Shown: positions 1 to 12,133 of the stretch, in pieces
How positions within the stretch are numbered: the first letter of the stretch is position 1
Layout of the letters: each line of letters opens with the position of its first letter
Assembly (NCBI GenBank): GCA_013339765.2
Contig: CM023448.1
Coordinates: 282,655,717-282,719,716 of the forward strand
Direction: 5' to 3'
Origin: Haemaphysalis longicornis
Taxonomy: Eukaryota > Arthropoda > Arachnida > Ixodida > Ixodidae
Length of the DNA: 64,000 nucleotides
Notes under the pieces: model-generated
Told to the model about the DNA's origin: nothing
Seen by the model: only the letters and a program-made list of their open reading frames with translations
Databases searched by the model: none
Made by a program: the position numbers and the translations under genes

Positions 1-216
1 CACTTTTCTTAGAAAGTTGTATTTCTGGGTCAAAACAGTTCTTCCGTAAGCAAGTAGTAAGCGACTACTTTTAGAATGTGCTCTGGGTTTATTGTCATTT
101 TCTCCGAGAAACTTCCAGCCCCAAATCAAAACACTTTTCTGGAGCCAGCTGTACTAAGGAATTGCTTGGCAACCATTGCATAGCTGATTTTTCGGCCAAG
201 GCAATCCAGAGACGCT
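1..216. other. Left edge, upstream of transposase relic
   Basis: No independent gene seen. A plus-strand reading over about 78-275 in another frame may hold more of the decayed transposase that is readable from 217. Confidence 0.3.
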
Positions 217-540
217 GTGGACGTTTTTTCCACATTTGTGCTTCGGAGCCACTCACCAAAAAATGTCTTTGTTGAGCTTCCCACTCTCAATATTGCAAAC
301 TTGGATGCTGTTCTTTCATTCAATGACGATGGCAACGCACGAGCAAGCATTTTCAAATCATTCAGATCAAACATTGGGTACAACACCACCATCAAGTGAC
401 TGAGAGAGGTTGACCACAAGCGAAGATACTTTGCGAACAGAGCTTCACTACAGTTCGCAAAACAGGCAAGGCAGGACTGACGACAGGCTGAAAAGCAAAA
501 AAATGACTTCGACGGTGATTACGAAGCTGGTTCTTACTAA
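217..540 (+). pseudogene. Mutator-like transposase, C-terminal relic
   Basis: One reading frame runs from 217 to a TAA at 538-540, broken by TGA codons at 397-399 and 478-480. It reads LPTLNIANLDAVLSFNDD, then an Arg/Lys-rich tract (KQARQD, stop, RQAEKQK), and ends in GDYEAGSY. A Leu/Asp/Ala stretch, then a basic linker, then a Y-E-A-G-[SF] terminus is how I remember the C-terminal tail of arthropod proteins annotated as Mutator-like transposases. No catalytic domain is in the window, so this is at best a tail fragment whose N-terminal part lies to the left or is lost. The two in-frame stops make it a pseudogene. The frame itself is seen; the family is from memory. Confidence 0.4.
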
Positions 541-3196
541 ATGAATGACTCAAGTGGTGTTTGTGGCAAAACAGTATTGTTTTTAACCTCATTTCTTACT
601 TTAAACTCAATTATCTCAAAACAGTGTTTCTTTTATTACATAAGTACAGTTATTTCCCATATCTTCCAGGATAACATCTGATTTTTTTTTCCTGTCATCT
701 ACATAAGTTGGGAACTACTGCGCCAGAATTGAAAATATGCACGCAGAGGTTTTTTTGTTACACAATTTTCGATACGCAAATAAAGCCAAAATTCAGGTAC
801 TGGTGGAGAAAAATTCTGGTATAGTTAAAAGAGCCTAAAATTTGAAAGAAAATGACGTATGCATTGTACAAATACCTTTAGTAGATGCCGAGAAAAAGGT
901 TCCTCAAAATGCCCAAAAATGCATGGGAAGTGTACGGCTTACCCTATGCCGTTCATCGTTTTTACTCAACGAAGCCGGCAATTTGAGGCCTAATTTTCGC
1001 ATACCAGTCAATGCATACGTTTGTCAAACCGGTAGCCAGTATACCTACAAGCCCCGCCAAGTTCTTGTTCGATACACAAGGGTGGCACTCACGTGGTAAA
1101 GGTATAGGTTCCGCTCGTAGCTTGAAAGGGCGCCATCTTGGATGATTGGCCGTTCGTCGCACTGCGCAGAGTCACCTGCGAAGAAGAAAAGAAAACTGCG
1201 CGTTAGGTTGTAATCCAACTGGCGAGCGCTGGGAAGCTGCCAAGTCATAACCAACGTGGACCCTCGAATCGGCAAAAAAAAATTACAGAGCAAGAGCAAG
1301 TATTGTCAAGGGCAATAATAACTTACAAGACCAACCAGCAAGCAGAAAAACAAACAATAATCAAGCGCTTAGATAGCTCGTGCTGCATGAGAAAGCAATT
1401 CTCAAAACTCCACGCGCAACGTTCTAGAGCCGCCTTGCTTAGCAATCCTGCGTATAGAAAATGATAAACGGGACACAAGTAGGAAAACACCGCACTTTCC
1501 ATTGGTCCCAATCTGTGACAGCTGCTGCTATCGTAAACTTCGACCAACGGAAACGTGCAATATGCCTGCTGGCGAGACGCCTATCATTCTCTGCGAAGGC
1601 CTGCTAATTGAGCCCGTGCTGACCGTTCCTGTTCTTACGCACCAATGGTACGACACTAACTTGCGGTTTCGCGCATAAAGTGAAGCCCATTTCCGCACAC
1701 TGTAGCAACCCCACTGTCCGCTGTAGCAACACCACCACTCAATTTACTCCTCACGCAGTTTTTCTCTTTTTTTAGCGACGCTGTTATTAGTGGTACGTTG
1801 GTCGCATTTTTTTGTGTCGTCACCGTCACCCCAGGCAGAATATGCTTAGCGGCAAAACTAACTTTTTTTGTAAAAGCTTTGTAGCTCTCAATCTGCTGCT
1901 GATATCTTGGAAAAAAATCATGATGAAGTGTAGGAACTGAAAATGTCTATTCTCTATGTCAAAAAGCATTTCATACGCTCGAAAAGGTGTTTCAGCGGCC
2001 TTTTAACGCAGGCCGATCGCATTTCAGTCCCAGGCGTCTATCCGTGCTCAGTTCGTTGCCAGTTGCATGCGCGCTCAGTTCTTAGCGGTTTGCACAGTTT
2101 GTTTTACAGCAGCAGCTGCTGTCAATAGTTTATAGCGGGTGCATGTCTGTCCGCACGGCGCGGGGAGCGTGTGGTCGTCGCCGAAGGCCAGTACTAATGA
2201 TGCTTTCGAATATTCAGAGCTGTCACTGCATATCCTATTAATGCTTTCCCGCTACAAGGCCACACTTGCGGAGATGCAGCCTTTAAAAGCGGCCAGCCTC
2301 CCACCAGTACTGCCTCTGCTCTTATTGAGGATAGCGATGGTAGTATGAACGCCCACTTACACACAGCGCGTCGGGTTCTACAAGAACGTATTTCCACGGG
2401 AAAACGACACGGGCCGCGAAGATAATTCGCAGCGGGTTCCCAGAAAGTAAAACAGGCTGCTTCAAACGATTCGAACCAGTTTCGGAAAGGCAACGCAACG
2501 GGCCTTCCCACATATACTCAAAGCATAACGCAGCGGGTAAGGTATCGAGAAAGGTCGGGTAGGTTGCTAGGCACGGGTGGACAGTTGTCGCTGCCGCTGC
2601 GTTACTGCAACAGATTGCCGTGTTTCTGCGACAATTGTTCTGTGATATGTACCTCCGGCTCCCTCTTGTGCACTCTAAAATGGAGTTTCAAATAATTGGG
2701 AAAAGACAATACACTCGCGGCGTTGCCTGTTGTGTTGCTTCGTTTTCGAGCGTTACGCGTACTTAGTGAAAGGAGGGGAAACAATCACTCAGTGTGCTAC
2801 CCTTACCACCGTCAGCTGCTGCTCAGTTGAAAGATGTTTCTAACAGATGAAACTCAGTTGAAACAAGTTTTGGACAGATGAAATATGAGTTTAGTATAAT
2901 ATTTTATTAGATGTGCTTTAAAATAATCACGTTTAGCTTAACAGTGAGCCATCTGCGAGGACATGTGCCACCGGTATATTGATAACGAATAATAACAGTG
3001 CCGACTTGCAACTTGAAGTTCCAAAGATGACGCCGTGATAAGGGAAGAGTGGTTTTTGTCCATTGCAAAGAATGTCCGTTTCACGCCTGTTAAAATGGCG
3101 ACCTACTTCCGGTTGCGGGCCTCTGACAAGCACGTGCAATGTGAGTCTCCCGTTCGCGAACATAATCGAGTTTCGCCTGAGGTACCACTGACGCTG
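541..3196. other. No recognisable gene
   Basis: AT-leaning DNA with many stops in all frames and T/A-rich short runs. ORFs are under 110 residues and resemble nothing known to me. No repeat boundaries were identified. Confidence 0.5.
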
Positions 3197-3246
3197 TAAT
3201 ATATATATATAGAGAGATAATATAGAGATATATATAGATAATATAG

Positions 3247-3279
<33 letters not shown>

Positions 3280-3301
3280 ATATATATCTATATAGATAGA
3301 G
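3197..3301. repeat. TA/GATA microsatellite, left of palindrome
   Basis: About 105 bp of alternating TA with interspersed AGA and CTA interruptions. It abuts the palindrome directly, and a second TA array lies beyond the palindrome's right arm. Confidence 0.95.
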
Positions 3302-3440
3302 AATTGACAATTGAAAAACATAACAATATTTATTCGAACGTTTCGACCGGAGGCCGGTCTTTTTTCAAAGATCTTTGAAAAAGACCGGCCCTCGGTCGAA
3401 ACGTTAGAATAAATATTGTTATGTTTTCAATGTCACTTCT
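3301..3440. repeat. 140-bp near-perfect palindrome (fold-back)
   Basis: Two arms of about 70 bp meet at AAAGATCTTT (3367-3376) with no spacer. The left arm contains AACAATATTTATTC and GTTTCGACCG, and the right arm contains the reverse complements, with only a few mismatches and one- to three-base indels. Ends: GAATTGACAATTG on the left, CAATGTCACTTC on the right. The unit would form a long hairpin in RNA or a cruciform in DNA. It is likely a fold-back repeat or MITE sitting in a TA tract. No coding capacity. Confidence 0.9.
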
Positions 3441-3489
3441 CTATCGTACAGTTAACCTTATAGCCAGGAACCTTTTCTCTTAAACTAAG

Positions 3490-3536
3490 TATATTATATA
3501 TATATATATATATATATATCTATATATATATATATT
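3490..3536. repeat. TA microsatellite, right of palindrome
   Basis: Almost pure TA repeat with one CTA interruption. It is the partner of the array at 3197-3301. Confidence 0.95.
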
Positions 3537-3540
3537 AGAG

Positions 3541-5734
3541 GGAGCACACGAGAGCCATCCAGTTTTTGGCGCCGCGAGTCGTCGACAAAGGTCGCGACGA
3601 CAATAACGGTTCTCATTTTTGCGCATGTACAGCGCCAGGTTACGGCAAAGAAGGTGCGTTTACAGAGCTCGCGAGAAAAATAGTCACGAAAACAAACCCA
3701 CAGTGTGTTAGCAAACACAATAGCAACGACAGTGAACACCCCACAAAAAGGGTGGCTGGCTGCACTCAAGCGAACTTTCTGGTGAAAAGGCCTTGTACGC
3801 GACATACAGGAACAAAAAAAAAAAAGTCGACACCGTTCATTATTTTCCCGCGCACTATATCTAAAAAAAAAGAATAGAAGTTCGTTAAATATGCATTTTG
3901 TTTAGCATTGTTTCATTATTCGCTCACAACGCAAGACCGACGTTACGCGTCACTTAAGCGACGGACACCATCTGCAGCCGCTCGCACAATATCAGCCCAG
4001 TAACATTTTAGCTGGTACACAAGATACCCATATTATTATTTACTTAATGATTGCGTTGTCATGAAAACTATGAAAAGTCATCGGTGTCTTGGGAAAATAG
4101 CGCTTTTTTATTTTTGCTTAAAACGAAAAGGGCGTTGACACCAAGGTTATGATTTTATTGTACATATGAGACACGTCTTAAAATGACAGAAGTTTTTTTT
4201 GTAGGTGCAATATTTTTTCTCGGTTAGTTTTGTTTGCTCCATTTTTGTCACAAAGAGGAATTACGCCAAATACAATAAATGAACTACCGAACGAACAAAA
4301 GGAAGAGTAAATAAACAAATTTGTTAACCTATGAACGAGTGCATCAATCTGTCCATTAAACTATTTACCAAAATAGCACTTCAGTGAGTGGTCTACAGCA
4401 AAAGGAAAACAGTTCTTTGAAGCCATGGAGTAGAATATTTTAGTGCGAAAAGGACGCAAAATCAAACAACTGATCTTTTTTATTATAGCTAGGTCAGAAT
4501 TAGTCGAATAAAAAAAACCAGGACTAACTGAAGAATCCGTAAAAGGGAAAACTAAAGAAGAAACGTTAGACCGACCGCTCGCCCCCCAAAAGAGCCCTGC
4601 CGGCCATGAGAGCTGCGGGAAAGCGCAAAACTCGATACCAAGACAGCATAAACCCCGCGACGTTTGCTCTGCCGGGCGGTGAAAGGAGGAGTGGCCAAGA
4701 CAGTCCCTTGGACGACGGCGCCTCCGCTCGTTAAGCCCATTAGCATGACCGGAGAGGGACAGCTCGAGTGCGCCTGCTAAACGACTCAATGCCGCGGGGG
4801 GATTCCCTGAGCCAGCCAGGCCCGCAGGGTGCGCAGCGCTCGCTGCCGGCAGCCATCCCCGAAACGACTGAGTCGACCGGCTGTGAAAACCGCGCAAATG
4901 GCCAGGCGATGTTTAAGAAGAGCACGAAGGCCTCACACGCGTTAGGCTCCGAGATTTTAACCAATGCGAGCGCCTCTTCCGCGGAATACTTTCCAGCCTC
5001 CCGTCCGTGGCGCTAAGCAGCGTCGCCACGGCGACCATAAAACCGCCCGTGTCGCTGGCTCCACTCGTCCCAACAATTCGTAATCGTTTAGTTCCGCACC
5101 TGCGCTGTAACCACATTTGGCAGATACCGCAGAGCAGCCTGTCTGAGTACCGCAATCACCCTCGCTGACTCGTCCAAGCATCACAGACTGATTGCGGTGC
5201 TCGGGGAACCCTTTTGCAGCAGCACGAGCGACTGAACACACTAGAATTTTATGCTCGTTTACCTCTCTTTTTTTTCTTTTTTTTTTTTGCTCTGGCGTCG
5301 AACGCGCTCGCCGACAGTGTGCATGCACAATGCAGGAAAGCAACTATTTCAGTGGTGTTCCCATTGGTTATACTAAGAACGCTATGGTTAAGTTTATCAT
5401 CATCATCATCACGTACGGCGACGGCCAGGGAAAGCAAGTGCAAATTACAGTCGAGTGCAGCGGAAGACATCGGATAAACAGCGACCGACGGCGCTAACAA
5501 ATTGCACACATTCTCTCTGCGCGCAAGGCACCAGTTTTGTAACCAAGGTCTGCACTAACACTCGCACCCACTGGAAGCCTATGGGAAAATGTATGAAAAA
5601 CAGCGTCGAGGGCCTACCTGACCTGTCGCCAGCTGAGCCAGCCACCATGACCCTCTGCTGTTACACCAACGCGGTGCCGCGAGGCATACGGGCGGAAGAT
5701 GTTCTCCTTTCTTGAACACATTTGTCATTCAGAA
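3541..5734. other. No recognisable gene
   Basis: Contains T-rich runs (around 5266-5290) and a short CAT run (about 5396-5411). A GC-richer patch at about 4560-5060 is open on both strands (up to 178 codons on minus), but the reading is low-complexity Ala/Ser/Arg with no recognisable domain. Confidence 0.45.
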
Positions 5735-6085
5735 AAAAAGAACTGACAATTAAGATACTCCCTAACGCGAAATTTGAGCGCAGCTGTTTAGCTGTTCCGA
5801 CTTTGCAAAATATATCGAGGCGAAGAATTTCAGACAGACATATGTATGGGCGCCGACGGTAGGCATCTGCGTCGACGGCGCGAACTGCTGTGTCTTCCCG
5901 GCGACGGCGCATAGCTGCTGCTTCGGCGGTGCGCAGCTCTGGTTTGTGGCGTCGACGGCGCTGAGCCTTTGCTCGGGCATACCGCCCGAGCAGAGGCTCA
6001 ACGGTATGCCCGAGCATTCCGCCCGAATGACGGCGCGCGCTACTGTGGCGTTACCTCGTAGTGAGTCGCCACCACGGAGCACGCA
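5735..6085. repeat. Dispersed repeat, copy A (partner at 35.6 kb)
   Basis: Both ends match the sequence at 35555-35730. The left side shares ATACTCCCTAA and GCGCAGC. The right side shares GCTACT-TG-CGTTA-CTCG and GAGTCGCC. I estimate 75-80% similarity by eye. Copy A is longer because of a middle block (about 5870-6030) rich in GCGTCGACGGCGC, which includes a short hairpin at about 5964-6003 (GAGCC-TTGCTCGGGC / GCCCGAGCAGAGGCTC). Non-coding repeat family of unknown class. Confidence 0.55.
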
Positions 6086-6698
6086 TCACGCTGCACCCTC
6101 GGGCCTTCATCATCCCACTTTATGCATGCTCTCCTACTTCGCTTTCTTCATTGCTCTATCTGGAGTGTCCTCATCGTTCACAACAAAGGACGAGGACGAG
6201 GGCGATGGACGCCGCAGAACCACAGGAGTGGCTGCGTAAAAGCTGCATAAAAAAAAAAAAAACTGCAGGACGCCTAAATTTCCTCTTTAAAGGTGGAGTG
6301 CGACAGCAGAGCAAGGGCGCCATCCGCTCTGGTAGACGGCACCGCATCCATCACACGCGTGTTCAGTAATGGCGTCCCGGTGCCGGTGGACGATGACGTC
6401 AGAATCGCAGGGCCACACAGCGAACTTCGCGACGGATGGCAACTCTGCGCTCCTACACGTGACTCGCATTCGTCATCAACCTGTCGACCAATCAAGATTT
6501 TCGCGTCATGGCTCGCGGTATTCTTTCGTTTCTTGCTCTACAACCACCTTAAGGCTGTCGCGATAATAAAGCCTTCTCTGCAGGGAACAGCGATTCACGT
6601 ACAGTATGGAACGAAATATCTCCCCCTTCGCATGTCATTTCGCCTCTCAAGAAACCATTCGTAACTATACATCAAGAATGAAATATGTAAACGACATC
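6086..6698. other. No recognisable gene
   Basis: Mixed-composition DNA with an A-run at about 6248-6261. The short overlapping ORFs on both strands (up to 123 residues) show no known motif. Confidence 0.45.
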
Positions 6699-7206
6699 TA
6701 AAGCAAATACACACAAAAAAATTCCCGCGCCTTCCCGCGAGGGGAACACGAGTAAATGCAGAGCATTGGGGCCTCAGTACTGATTGAAGGCAGTGTTGCT
6801 TCCATCGCTTCTTCCGTGATGCTGGAGTAGCAGACACGAGTAAACGTGGGCACTAGCGTCAACCAAGGAAGGTTGACGCTCGTGGAAGGAGCAACGCAGT
6901 GACTGAAACACGAGCGACCGCTAGCCGCTATATTTGCAGCGCGCGCAGTAGAGGGAGAGCAGTACGGGGGGGAGAGCGCGCATGCGCAAGCAGCGCGCGC
7001 CCTTCCACGCCCCACCGCGCTGCTATCACGCACCTGTTACGCCGAGACCGCGACGGAGCGAACGGGCTGACTACGACGCATGCGCGCGCCAGCTGCTGTT
7101 GAGAGAGAGGAGGGAAGGAGAGGCGCACCTGCTGCGGACGCGGAACTGTTGACACCGTCCGACGCAGGAACAGGCGAGGCTAAGAAATGATCTGCATTTA
7201 AAACTT
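6699..7206. repeat. GC-rich MITE-like repeat (family of 14.2-15.3 kb)
   Basis: The left end (AATTCCCGCGCC, then GAGGGGAACACGAGTAAATGC) matches the fold-back arm at 14370-14410. The right half (GTTGAGAGAGAGGAGGG, GGCGCACCTGC, CTAAGAAATGATCTGC, TTTAAAAC) matches 15160-15300. Both copies are GC-rich in the middle with a CGCATGCGC core. An exact 10-bp inverted repeat, AGCGTCAACC / GGTTGACGCT, lies at 6855-6880 with a 6-nt loop. Looks like a second, older copy of the same non-autonomous element. Confidence 0.6.
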
Positions 7207-7844
7207 GTAGACGTTGACAACTTGAAAAAGAGAAGGCTAGTTACGTTGTCAGCATGAGAACGAATTCTATAAAAAATGCTGAGGCGTTGTTTCAAAACGA
7301 GCAAGCTCAATGGTATCGCACTTCAAATAGGGAAACACGATGTTGGGTTACTCCTTTCGTTACTCCACCTTATCCCTGTAATCAAATGTTCGCATTTCTC
7401 CACGCCGTGTGCGGTACTCTTTTTTTTCGCTGGCCAGTAAAATATATTTACTACGGAGGTGTTGCGGTCCGCTTCATAACATCCTATTAAGCTCTCCCGA
7501 AATCGGCGCGCAAGGTAACGCCCTAATAATGCCACAGGTACACGAGAGCCTAGGCCTAGCGTGGGTCGCAAAGCCGGAAAAGAAAAATGGCGGGGAGGAG
7601 GGATTACTGCCAGGTAATTGTGATGCGTACGTGAAACACACATGCGCAGCACAAACCAATTAGAACAGCTCACATGGCTGAAACCGGTGGGAGATTACAG
7701 TTTGTCCGTGACGCCATACCACCCTCAATTCCAATCTAGTTATATTCCATCGACGCAAACTGCGACCTCATTCTTTAGAATGAAATGCGCACTGGAAGCC
7801 GCGACGTCCGTGACAACGTGGGAGAAGCAGATATATTTTCCAGT
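7207..7844. other. No recognisable gene
   Basis: Short ORFs only (up to 116 residues, minus strand), no motif recognised. Confidence 0.45.
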
Positions 7845-7887
7845 AATGAATGAATGAATGAATGAATGAATGAATGAATGAATGAAT
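7845..7887. repeat. (AATG)n microsatellite
   Basis: About ten perfect tandem AATG units followed by AATAAC. The run is read through as a Ser-Phe-Ile-His repeat on the minus strand, which is a repeat artefact. Confidence 0.97.
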
Positions 7888-9825
7888 AACTCTCTTATCT
7901 CTTCCAGGTGCTGTACACTGCGGAGAGGGGGACCGACGGTGTCTCCAGTAGCGCCACACCAATTTATTCGAAGTGATTAACGGACGAAATGGCCGTGAGG
8001 TTAACCAGGTGTAGAGCCCGGTTTGGTATACCCTGCCAACGCCGCCTGTATAAACAGTGCCTAACGCGTGAGCGAAAAATGGCCAAACAGCCACTCTCCT
8101 GTTGCTCTCTCCTACCCTTCCCCGCTCCGTAGCCTTCCAGCGTGCTTTCGTGTCCGCCAGCCAGCGCCGCTTCTCGGAAACTATGCAAAATAGTGGAAAG
8201 TTTGTTTAGCGTTCCCCAGGCGGCGCTCATACGCCTTCTTGTTTTTCACCATGCCTGTCGGTCTTCGTCTGTCACTGATAAAACTTCCTTTGTCACGAAG
8301 CAAAATCCCTTGCGCTGCCGCAGGCTGAGGCCGGCTTTGCGCGCTTATCTACTCGGATCACAGGCCCTGAAATTTTCTGAGTGGGGCATCCCCCCTCTAT
8401 CCCTTCACATTTAGGTATTGTTTTGACCCCCCTGTTCGCACTCCGCATCGGTACGCACTTCTAAAATTGAGGACTGTACTGTAGAAGCGCCCGGACAGCG
8501 TGGCGGGATCGCAGCTGCTTATCCTTTTGTTTCCTATAATTTTCCGAAGTTTACAAGCACATGATATTATTGGAAAGTAATCGTAGAAGTGAGCGCCTGA
8601 ACAAAAACGTGCACGCAATTTTTTCTTCTCTAAATACTCCAGAAAGAAAAATATCAGTAAAAATAATGGCTGCCCCATCCGAAAATATCCTTTTTCTGTT
8701 AGCTATATGTCTACCCGACAATCAGTATGTTCTTAGACTATTTCAGTCCGCCTCCGTCTTTATCTTTGGAAAAATGCAGCAAGTATGAAGCGAGCGACAC
8801 GTTGAACGAGATCCCCAGTGCGCCACAGAACTAGCGCCCCGTCACGGCTAAGATGTAAGCGAAACTGCCCTTGAAGCCCAACAGACAAGCTGACAGACAC
8901 ACGTCGTAGAAGTGGGTGCAGCGTTCGCGGCTCGCGAGCAGTGACGTAAGGCGAGATGTCCGCCGGCACGCGCCACATAGCGGATCAGTGCCTGAACTAA
9001 GCGTCCCTACCCTTCCCATTGAAAAGCGCGCGACGCGTCAGGCAATGTTAATACAGGCGGCGTTGACCCTGCACTGGGGAAGTGGGGTTCAGGGGATAAA
9101 CGAGAGGGCAGACGAAGAGGAAGAAATGGGAGCGGGAAGGCGCGCACTCTAGCCCCGTTTTAAGCACTACAGTCGTTTGTGTGATCGTATCCCTCAGGAA
9201 ACGCAGAAGTGGTTAAAAATTGCGCCTTAATCCCTAGCATGAACTGCAACCTAGCAACCGCGGCGCCCAATAGCAACGCGCGACGCGGTCTTTTCAAACA
9301 GAAGACATCCCGTATCCGTGGCACAGCGGACATCGTGCTCGCGTGGCAATCAATCCGTGGTCCCAAACAGTTTTTTCAAGCCGTTTGGTTTTCACCCGTC
9401 ATGTCCTACTGTTTAGGAAACGCCCTGCTTCTGTGGCACACCATTGTGCTGCCGGCTGCCCATAGGAGCGGATGCGCGAGATAACCGTCGATTGAATCGA
9501 ATTCTATGATGCCCAAGATGCCCATGGAGAAGGAAAACCTAAAGAGCAAATCTGGCTTCAGGAAATACGCAAAGACCAAATGAACGCCTGAGTGCACGAT
9601 CAAGCAGTAGTTGGTGCAAGCGATAAGAAAATGTTTCGAAATCGAATTGACACACAATGTTATACTTTCTTTAAAGTGTATTGATAATTAGGCTAAAAAC
9701 GCTTATAAGTTGAACGCTTATAAGTTGCCACTGAGCTTACTTTTGGCCTTTTTTTCACGCGACGCAAAGCCTTCCTTGCACTTCATATGAAAGGAGGGCC
9801 AATATTGTTGTTTAGTGAAAATACA
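7888..9825. other. No recognisable gene
   Basis: Nothing recognised. A short direct repeat, CGCTTATAAGTTG, occurs twice in tandem at about 9699-9727. Confidence 0.45.
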
Positions 9826-10410
9826 TGCTGGGAACAAGCCTTAAAAACGTTCAAGAAACCTATTGCTGGGACTTCCTGATGAATCTCGAGGGGACATTGA
9901 CAACCAGGACCTGCTGTCAATTGATTTTACAACGAAGCTGCCTATGGCTAGTTTCTGGAAATTTTTGCGTTCGCGGACAGAGGCCCGTCGACAAAGAATT
10001 TGTATCTTGCGGCAAGGCCAACTTTCTGGCGAATGCTATGTAGCTCTCAATATAACGTTGGTGTATTGAATAAAAAGTCACACTGAAATTGGCTGCTAGG
10101 ACGACTGTATCGCTACGCCAAGTTTAATTTACATGACATAATTATTTAGTTCACAGAGAAGCTGTAAATGTTGCAGAATTCCCGTCTGCTGTCAATGCGT
10201 GGCGATCTACGGAGGGAGCAGGGTTACAGATAGCGGCTGTACCTAACGTTTCATCAAAAGTAGCCCGAAACAAGTTCTTTTTTCTAGTCTGGACCACCCA
10301 TGCAAAGTCCAGCCATTTCTCGGGCTGAGCCTTAAAAACTTCTCAGCGCTCTATTGCTATTCCTCATGAATCAGGGGCAATGTAACCAGCAACCTCATCG
10401 ACCACGATCA
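9826..10410 (+). repeat. Two diverged direct repeat units, about 500 bp apart
   Basis: A block at 9826-9930 (AGCCTTAAAAACGTTC, CCTATTGCTGGGACTTCC, TGATGAAT) recurs at 10326-10410 (AGCCTTAAAAACTTCT, TCTATTGCTATTCC, TCATGAATC), followed in both by ACA/TAACCAGCAACC-like sequence. Order and spacing are kept. This is compatible with a degenerate tandem duplication or two copies of a 3' LINE segment. Confidence 0.45.
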
Positions 10411-10489
10411 TTAATCAGAGTTACAATTATTTCTAAATGTTTAATTGCGTCATTTTTGACCGCACATACAATGTTGGAATTGTATAACG

Positions 10490-10646
10490 CTCACTGTCTC
10501 TTTATCTGTATCCTTATTGTGCTCCTATGCCTTTCGAATTGAATATGTTTCTATTTATGTTTACTCATGACAGTTGCTTCCTTATATTATACTTTTTTTC
10601 ATCCCAGCCATATGGAACGCCCGTAAGGACCCTTAGGGTAAATGAA
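10490..10646 (+). pseudogene. CR1/L2-like LINE 3' tail (decayed)
   Basis: T/C-rich 3' UTR-like sequence ending GTAAGGACCC-TTAGGGTAAATGAATGAAG. This resembles the end of the better-preserved LINE at 47.2-48.9 kb (GCAAGGGGCCCCTAAGGGTACAATAAATGATG). The shared CCC-TAAGGGTA hairpin-like motif plus a short tandem tail suggests a LINE 3' terminus. No coding sequence remains. Confidence 0.4.
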
Positions 10647-10886
10647 TGAAGAAAGCGAGAACCAGACCGCCTATACGGTGGGTGGTATTACGCGTCTGTT
10701 ACCCACACGGTTGGGGCGTCAGCGGGTTGCGCGCTGTGCGGAGATGTAAGTAGTTAGGATTGCAATCAAAAATGTAACATGCCCAAATAGCCGCGTCGTT
10801 GTTTGTGAGGTATCGTTCTCAACAGCTCAGTGGCGAGTTATTGGTGTCTGTGCAGAAACGAGAGAAACGAGAGTTAAAGAAAAGCT

Positions 10887-10913
10887 CCCCCCCCCCCCCC
10901 CCCCCCCCCCCCC
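10887..10913. repeat. 27-nt poly-C tract
   Basis: An uninterrupted run of 27 C, then ACCCC. The minus strand reads poly-G. Length is likely unreliable in sequencing. Confidence 0.97.
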
Positions 10914-11636
10914 ACCCCTTCGGAGAAATAAAATATGTACTGCAGTTGTGAACGATACGCTGTGTTGAACGGAAGGATTTGTGTATGTTCAGCGCGAGAT
11001 AGCTGCACTCCACACCGAGATGTAGGCGTAGCTTAATTATTGCGTAAATTGTTTATGATTTTGGTGTGCTGGAGTGTGCCGGCAGCGGAAGAGGTGGCCA
11101 GTATAGACATTTTCCATGCCTTATCCACGCCCGCTTAAATAGGGCGTGCATTTCAGCGGAACGTTGCTGCTTTGGTGACTAGAGTGTGCTCTCCGTTTCT
11201 TTCAGCGACCACTGCCCAGTTTAAATTTTCCTTGGGAGCAATAGATAAAAAAAATGGGATCTACGGACAATGAACTATAAACTCTTAGAAGACCGATGGT
11301 TTTACGCAACAAGTAAAGGCAACTGTAGTATAAATGAATTATTATTGCAGCGAAAAATACGGAGCCCCATAAGAACGCTTCGAACAAGACGCGAAAGTAC
11401 GAGCAGTCGAGAGAGGAAGGCGCATGAAAAACATAAATGAAAGTACGGGAGCCGTTATGATCTTACTTGCAGGCGATGTCTGGAGAAGAAAACCGGGCGC
11501 GTTTAAAGGCGAGATAAGGGCCACAGAAGTGAAAGTGGAGTTGATAGATGCGGAATGTTATCGCGCAGCACTCGTTAGAGCACGAGCAGAAAGAATGATA
11601 GCGGGCGAAATGCCGAAGAGAGCATGCGTCATGGAA

Positions 11637-11641
<5 letters not shown>
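10914..11641. other. No recognisable gene
   Basis: Includes a plus-strand ORF at 11424-11639 (71 residues) that is basic and Glu/Arg-rich at its end. I recognise no family in it. Confidence 0.4.

Positions 11642-11693
<52 letters not shown>
11642..11693. repeat. (TA)n microsatellite
   Basis: About 26 perfect TA units followed by a T-run. Confidence 0.97.
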
Positions 11694-11702
<9 letters not shown>

Positions 11703-12010
11703 TATTTATTTATTTTATTGTGGGCATCCTTGGTCAATTCTACACAGTGCACAGGTTGTGGCGTCATCAGTCAGGCTTCGATTAAGGTCGTGAAACGGTC
11801 TTCCGGAAACGCCATGTAGTTCTCTCTCCTTCTTCTCTGTACATTATCATTATTCATATATAATATTGCATCTAGAATATTAATCCAGTATTATATATTA
11901 AATACTCATCATGATCGTTAGAATAACATCGCTGGCGTTCGAACCTCGGCCTTGATGGTCTGTCTTATTTACGGATCGCCCCTGCAATTTTCTCTCTTTT
12001 TCTCATATCT

Positions 12011-12017
12011 CTATATA

Positions 12018-12060
<43 letters not shown>

Positions 12061-12133
12061 TATCATTTAGTCGACTATCGTTACGAGCCCTCATATTCAC
12101 CTATTATATATATATATATAATATATATATATA
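12011..12133. repeat. Two further TA arrays around a unique 40-bp island
   Basis: TA-rich arrays at 12011-12063 and 12104-12133 are separated by a short unique island containing GTCGACTATCG. Confidence 0.93.

Noticed and set aside
4361..4897. 178-codon minus-strand ORF
   Set aside because: Ala/Ser/Arg-rich composition, overlapping open frames on both strands, no motif or conserved start context.
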